DNA of 37,242 nucleotides, from the NCBI GenBank assembly GCA_021774155.1, contig JAJFJH010000228.1:1-37242 (forward strand). Direction: 5' to 3'. Below the pieces are notes generated by a model, which saw nothing but the letters and a program-made list of their open reading frames with translations, made no database searches and was not told where the DNA came from. Positions within the stretch are counted from its first letter, which is position 1; each line of letters opens with the position of its first letter. The position numbers and the translations under genes are program-made. This DNA is from Nitrosomonas sp. GTDB lineage: Bacteria; Pseudomonadota; Gammaproteobacteria; Burkholderiales; Nitrosomonadaceae. This document shows positions 32,774 through 37,242 of this stretch, piece after piece.

Positions 32774-33163
32774 ATGAGTAAGCAGATAATTCAAACAAAT
32801 GATGCACCAAAAGCCATTGGAACCTACTCACAAGCCGTAAGTGTTAGCTCTGGTAAGACTGTCTATCTTTCAGGACAGATTGGACTGGATGCCGTCACTA
32901 TGCAGATGGTAAATGGTATCGAGGCACAGATTCAGCAGGTTTTTCTCAACCTGAAAGCCGTTACAGCAGCTAGCGGCGGCAGCCTTGATGATATTGTTAA
33001 ACTAAATATTTTCCTAATCGATATGGATAATTTTGCCAAAGTTAATGAAATCATGGCCAGTTATTTTAGCGAGCCTTATCCAGCCCGTGCAGCTGTTGCA
33101 GTTAAGGCGTTGCCACGAGGAGCCTTGGTCGAAATGGATGGTGTTATGGTAATACAAAAATAG
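32774..33163 (+). CDS. ridA: RidA family enamine/imine deaminase
   Basis: [53 protein letters not shown] 32774 has AGGAGA upstream and is preferred to the ORF-track start at 32750. Confidence 0.93.
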   Translation: MSKQIIQTNDAPKAIGTYSQAVSVSSGKTVYLSGQIGLDAVTMQMVNGIEAQIQQVFLNLKAVTAASGGSLDDIVKLNIFLIDMDNFAKVNEIMASYFSEPYPARAAVAVKALPRGALVEMDGVMVIQK

Positions 33164-33173
33164 TGCTAACGTA

Positions 33174-35258
33174 GTGCAAGAAAAAAATAATAACGATCCG
33201 GCGGCATCATTTGCATCGGATTTTGCGAGTAAAAGTGTTCAAGAAAAACTCTCGCGCCTCGGTATTAACTGTGAGTCCGATTTGTTGTTGCACTTGCCAC
33301 TACGATATGAAGATGAAACCCATATTTATCCTATTAATGATATTGTTGACGGAAAAACCGTTCAAGTAGAAGGCGTCATTACGCATACTGAAGTCATGTA
33401 CCGACCGCGCCGACAATTGGTATGTCAGATTTTAGATGGCAGCGGTACACTGCATATTCGTTTTCTCAATTTTTATGGCAGTCAAATAAAAACTTTGGCT
33501 GTTAATAAACGGTTAAGGGTATTAGGTGAAGTGCGTAACGGGTTTTTTGGTGCGGAAATGGTTCATCCAACGTACCGTATAGTACAAGAAGGTGAGCCGC
33601 TAGCTCAAGCTTTAACGCCTGTTTACCCAACGACCGGGGGGCTTTCACAAAAAGTACTCAGAAAGCTAATCGACCAGGTGCTAAGCCAAAATAAGCACAC
33701 TGAGTTTTTTTCAGAAACGCTGCCTGAAGTTATCCGGACAGAACTACAGTTGGTGGGTTTTAAAGACAGTGTGACATTGCTGCATCAGCCACCACCGGAT
33801 GTGTCTTCCGACTCATTGCAAGCACGTTCACATCCCACTTGGCGACGCATTAAATTTGATGAATTGTTGTCACAGCAATTGTCAATGCGCCTGCATTATA
33901 AACAGCGCCGTAGTCATAGTGCGCCATCGCTTCCTCTGAAAAACAAACTGACGCAAGCATTCTTTTCATCGCTAGCTTTTGATTTAACGCAGGCACAAAA
34001 GAAAACTTTCGCTGAAGTGAGTCATGATCTTTCTTTGCTGCATCCTATGCAGCGTTTATTACAAGGCGATGTGGGAAGTGGAAAAACTGTCGTTGCGGCA
34101 TTGGCGGCTTTGCAAGCCATCGAGAACGACTACCAAGCTGTGATTATGGCGCCGACCGAAATTTTGGCTGAACAACACTTTGACAAACTATCTGTTTGGT
34201 TAGAACCGTTGGGTATTACAGTTGCTTGGCTATCTGGTAGTCAGAGAAAAAAAGCGAAAACAGCTACGCTGGCTGAGATTGAATCTGGTCATGCCATGCT
34301 AACGATTGGAACCCATGCCTTGTTTCAAGATCAGGTGGAATTTAAACAATTGGGCTTGGCGATTATTGATGAGCAGCATCGTTTTGGTGTACATCAACGG
34401 TTAGAGTTATGCTTAAAAGGCAATAAAAATGGGGCTGTTCCGCATCAGTTAATGATGAGCGCTACACCCATACCGCGTACTTTATCCATGAGTTATTACG
34501 CAGATTTGGATGTGTCGGTGATTGATGAGTTGCCGCCCGGACGAACGCCTGTGGTGACTAAATTGATTGCGGAAAATCGTCGTGATGAGATTGTCGAACG
34601 TATACATATGGCCTGTCGTGCCGGAAAACAAGCGTATTGGGTCTGTCCGCTCATTGAAGAATCCGAAACCTTGCAACTTAAAACAGCTAACGAAACGTAC
34701 GATACTTTGAGTGAGTTGTTGCCTGAGTTAAGTATTGGTTTGATTCATGGGCGACTGTCAGCGCAAGAAAAGTCGTCAACCATGGAATCATTTAAAATGG
34801 GTGAAACGCAATTATTAGTGGCAACCACGGTGATTGAAGTGGGTGTAGACGTGCCCAATGCTTCACTAATGGTGATCGAGCATGCAGAGCGTATGGGGTT
34901 GTCGCAATTGCATCAGTTACGTGGTCGTGTTGGACGAGGGTCGGATGCCAGTGTATGTATATTGATGTATCAAGCGCCTTTATCAGATATTGCTAGAAAG
35001 CGATTGAAAGTGATTTTTAAGTACAACGATGGCTTTGAAATTTCCAGACAAGACTTACATTTGCGTGGACCTGGTGAATTTCTCGGCGCGCGTCAAAGTG
35101 GAATGCCGTTGTTGCGCTTTGCTGATATAGAACAAGATATTGAATTGTTGGAGTCAGCAAAAGATGTCGTTGAGGATATCCTTACGCAGTATCCACAATT
35201 AGCACAGCGGCATATTCAACGCTGGTTGGGTAAAAAGAAAGTATATCTGCGTGTATAA
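33174..35258 (+). CDS. recG: ATP-dependent DNA helicase RecG (GTG start)
   Basis: 694 aa; LQGDVGSGKTVVAALAALQ, IIDEQHRFGVHQR, MSATPIPRTLSMSYYADLDVSVIDELPPGR, QLHQLRGRVGRG. Confidence 0.97.
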   Translation: MQEKNNNDPAASFASDFASKSVQEKLSRLGINCESDLLLHLPLRYEDETHIYPINDIVDGKTVQVEGVITHTEVMYRPRRQLVCQILDGSGTLHIRFLNFYGSQIKTLAVNKRLRVLGEVRNGFFGAEMVHPTYRIVQEGEPLAQALTPVYPTTGGLSQKVLRKLIDQVLSQNKHTEFFSETLPEVIRTELQLVGFKDSVTLLHQPPPDVSSDSLQARSHPTWRRIKFDELLSQQLSMRLHYKQRRSHSAPSLPLKNKLTQAFFSSLAFDLTQAQKKTFAEVSHDLSLLHPMQRLLQGDVGSGKTVVAALAALQAIENDYQAVIMAPTEILAEQHFDKLSVWLEPLGITVAWLSGSQRKKAKTATLAEIESGHAMLTIGTHALFQDQVEFKQLGLAIIDEQHRFGVHQRLELCLKGNKNGAVPHQLMMSATPIPRTLSMSYYADLDVSVIDELPPGRTPVVTKLIAENRRDEIVERIHMACRAGKQAYWVCPLIEESETLQLKTANETYDTLSELLPELSIGLIHGRLSAQEKSSTMESFKMGETQLLVATTVIEVGVDVPNASLMVIEHAERMGLSQLHQLRGRVGRGSDASVCILMYQAPLSDIARKRLKVIFKYNDGFEISRQDLHLRGPGEFLGARQSGMPLLRFADIEQDIELLESAKDVVEDILTQYPQLAQRHIQRWLGKKKVYLRV

Positions 35259-35360
35259 TAAGCGCTTTGAAAGTTATGATGGCCTTCAAGTTTTTTTTAT
35301 GGAGTGGCTCAGTTTTTGTGTCACCTGTTTTATAATCCATCCTTTTGCATTTTTGCCTCT

Positions 35361-35903
35361 ATGACTTCTGTTCAGCAATCGGCATGGTATCCAACCTTAG
35401 TTTCTGACTCATTTCATTACCGTCGTTGGCTACAAGACCGTGGCTCACTTACACGTCGTATTCAATTGCGTTGCGATAATTTTTGTGTGCAGCCAGTCTT
35501 CCAGGCATTAGCAACTGTGCATGGTGATGAGCGCAGAGTAATAGGTGTGCGATCTGGAGAGTTAGTGTTGGTTAGAGAAGTTTATCTCTATTGTGGCGAT
35601 ATTCCCGTGGTGTTTGCACATTCTGTTGTTGCCCGCCAAGATCTCCGTGGTGCATGGCGAGGACTTAATGGCTTGGGAAATAAATCATTGGGTACAGTGT
35701 TGTTCACCAATCCTAGAATCAAACGTACACCTCTTGTATTTAAGAAACTCGGCGTTGGCCACTATCTTTTCGATCGTGCCTGCAGTCGGCTTTCGTTAAT
35801 ACCGCCTAGCCTCTGGGCGCGACGTTCTTTGTTTACGTTACATGGCCAGTCAATTTTAGTGACAGAGGTGTTTCTTCCGGCCATTTTGGACTTAAAACAG
35901 TGA
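35361..35903 (+). CDS. ubiC: chorismate--pyruvate lyase
   Basis: SFHYRRWLQDRGSLTRRIQLRC, VREVYLYCGDIPVVFAHSVV, LGTVLFTNPRIKRTPLVFKKL, WARRSLF...VTEVFLP. Met 35361 is preferred to GTG 35304. Confidence 0.92.
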   Translation: MTSVQQSAWYPTLVSDSFHYRRWLQDRGSLTRRIQLRCDNFCVQPVFQALATVHGDERRVIGVRSGELVLVREVYLYCGDIPVVFAHSVVARQDLRGAWRGLNGLGNKSLGTVLFTNPRIKRTPLVFKKLGVGHYLFDRACSRLSLIPPSLWARRSLFTLHGQSILVTEVFLPAILDLKQ

Positions 35904-36760
35904 CATTAATTAATCGTTTGTCTATTTATACAAAGTTGATGCGGTTGGATAAGCCCATTGGTATTTTATTACTCCTGTGGCCGATGCTATGGGGCTTGTG
36001 GTTTGCAGCGGAAGGTTTTCCCAATGGATTAGTTCTTTTCATTTTTATCATGGGTACTATTTTGATGCGCTCAGCTGGTTGTGTCATTAATGACTATGCT
36101 GACCGCAAAATTGACCCGCATGTAGAGCGCACTAAGAATCGTCCAATGGCCGCTGGACAAGTGGATACAAAAGAAGCTTTGTTGCTGGCCGCTGGCTTGA
36201 GTTTGGTTGCATTTTTGCTGATATTACCACTAAACATGCTGACAATCATGCTGTCGGTGCCCGCATTATTCCTGGCTGCTTCGTATCCATTTACGAAACG
36301 TTTTTTTGCCATGCCGCAGGCTTATTTGGGCATTGCTTTTAGCTTTGGTATTCCCATGGCCTTCGCCGCACAAACCAATACTCTTCCGCCCATCATCTGG
36401 GTTCTGATGTTGGCAAATTTGTTTTGGGTGATTGCCTATGACACAGTTTATGCCATTGTCGACAAACCGGATGATTTGAAGATTGGCATCCGTACCTCAG
36501 CCATTACTTTTGGGCACTTTGATCTGATGGGCGTGATGGTTTGTCATGTGATGTTTATTGCCATTATGGTATTCATTGGACAATGGCAACAAATGGGGAT
36601 GGCTTATTACACTGCATTGGTGGTTGCGGTTGGCCTGATGCTGTATCAATACACATTAATTAGATGCCGTGACCGAGCGCTTTGTTTTAAGGCATTTCTG
36701 CATAATAACTGGGTAGGACTGGTTATTTTTATCGGTATTGCACTCGATTTTATTCTATAA
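35900..36760 (+). CDS. ubiA: 4-hydroxybenzoate octaprenyltransferase (GTG start overlapping ubiC stop)
   Basis: 286 aa; RLDKPIGILLLLWPMLWGLWFA, RSAGCVINDYADRKIDPHVERTKNRPMAAG, YDTVYAIVDKPDDLKIGIRTSAI. Confidence 0.96.
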   Translation: MTLINRLSIYTKLMRLDKPIGILLLLWPMLWGLWFAAEGFPNGLVLFIFIMGTILMRSAGCVINDYADRKIDPHVERTKNRPMAAGQVDTKEALLLAAGLSLVAFLLILPLNMLTIMLSVPALFLAASYPFTKRFFAMPQAYLGIAFSFGIPMAFAAQTNTLPPIIWVLMLANLFWVIAYDTVYAIVDKPDDLKIGIRTSAITFGHFDLMGVMVCHVMFIAIMVFIGQWQQMGMAYYTALVVAVGLMLYQYTLIRCRDRALCFKAFLHNNWVGLVIFIGIALDFIL

Positions 36761-36767
36761 GAGACAA

Positions 36768-36791
36768 CACTATTTCTTGGTAAAAATAGTG
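36768..36791 (+). terminator. stem-loop just downstream of ubiA, possible transcription end
   Basis: Perfect 8-bp inverted repeat CACTATTT/AAATAGTG with 8-nt loop, 8 nt after the ubiA stop. No U-tract follows, so intrinsic termination is uncertain. Confidence 0.4.
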
Positions 36792-36884
36792 AGGGAATAT
36801 AGTTGGGATACTCAGTTTAATATGGCTTTGAATGCCTGACTTGATCTGACCCGTGCTGGGATTGACGAAGTAGTGTCTTTGCGT

Positions 36885-37059
36885 TTATCTGTTGATCTGG
36901 TTCAGGTATTCCTCGAGCATTGCTGGGCCCAATACTTGTGACCTAATAGGAGCTTTGAATTGCACCGTGAGTGTCCTGTCCGGTAAGTGGGGTTGGTAAT
37001 GCGCCAATCTTGACTGAGGATTATAAATATGGATGGCACATTGATTTAGAATGAAGTTA
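36885..37059 (-). pseudogene. possible coding remnant cut by the adjacent IS element
   Basis: The minus strand is open for about 55 codons up to TAA at 36885-36887 (...AIHIYNPQSRLAHYQPHLPDRTLTVQFKAPIRSQVLGPAMLEEYLNQINR*) and runs directly into the IS boundary. Family not recognised. Confidence 0.3.
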
Positions 37060-37242
37060 GGGGCTGTCCTAGTTAACTAGCTTGGTTTTCCATTAACCAA
37101 TTGATTTAACTGTTTTAACTGATCTTTTGGATCACTGTTGTTAAAACGCCATTCACACTCCTTTAAAAAGAGGTGAAAATGATTGCGTGGTATACCATTA
37201 AATTTACGCATATGCCGCTTCGCTTGGTTCCAGAAATTCTCT
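37060..37242 (-). mobile_element. end of an IS1595-family-like insertion sequence, truncated by the window edge
   Basis: GGGGCTGTCCTAGTTAACTAG terminus followed immediately by the 3' end of a transposase gene. Confidence 0.65.
37077..37242 (-). CDS. IS1595-family (ISXO2-like) transposase, C-terminal fragment
   Basis: My reverse-strand translation: ENFWNQAKRHMRKFNGIPRNHFHLFLKECEWRFNNSDPKDQLKQLNQLVNGKPS*. The RKFNGIPRNHFHLFLKECEWRFN signature is typical of the C-terminus of these transposases. Confidence 0.7.
   Translation of the reverse strand, partial: ENFWNQAKRHMRKFNGIPRNHFHLFLKECEWRFNNSDPKDQLKQLNQLVNGKPS

Overview
37.2 kb AT-rich bacterial window. I infer a proteobacterium, possibly a beta-proteobacterial chemolithoautotroph, but there is no rRNA or other taxonomic marker. 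It has four blocks. (1) 1-9.5 kb (+): a compact operon with a large DUF2309/DabA-like protein, a DabB/NuoL-like protein and three NuoM/MrpD-like proteins. This looks like an expanded DAB-type inorganic-carbon or ion-coupled module. (2) 9.6-23.3 kb (-): a contiguous exosortase A (XrtA/EpsH)-associated exopolysaccharide cluster. Its genes encode amidotransferase, two glycosyltransferases, XrtA-EpsI fusion, FemAB, polysaccharide deacetylase, ExeA-like ATPase, an outer-membrane beta-barrel protein, a tyrosine autokinase, a chain-length determinant and an export lipoprotein. (3) 23.3-36.8 kb: a 614-bp AT-rich intergenic region, then housekeeping genes (M32 carboxypeptidase, ftsB, eno, pyrG, fructosamine-kinase family, argH, murA, ridA, recG, ubiC, ubiA). 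(4) 36.8-37.2 kb: a possible gene remnant next to the truncated end of an IS1595-family-like element. The most interesting observations are the expanded DAB-like operon, including one NuoM paralog with altered channel residues, and repeated/inverted motifs upstream of the XrtA cluster. All assignments come from reading motifs by eye; no database search was run.
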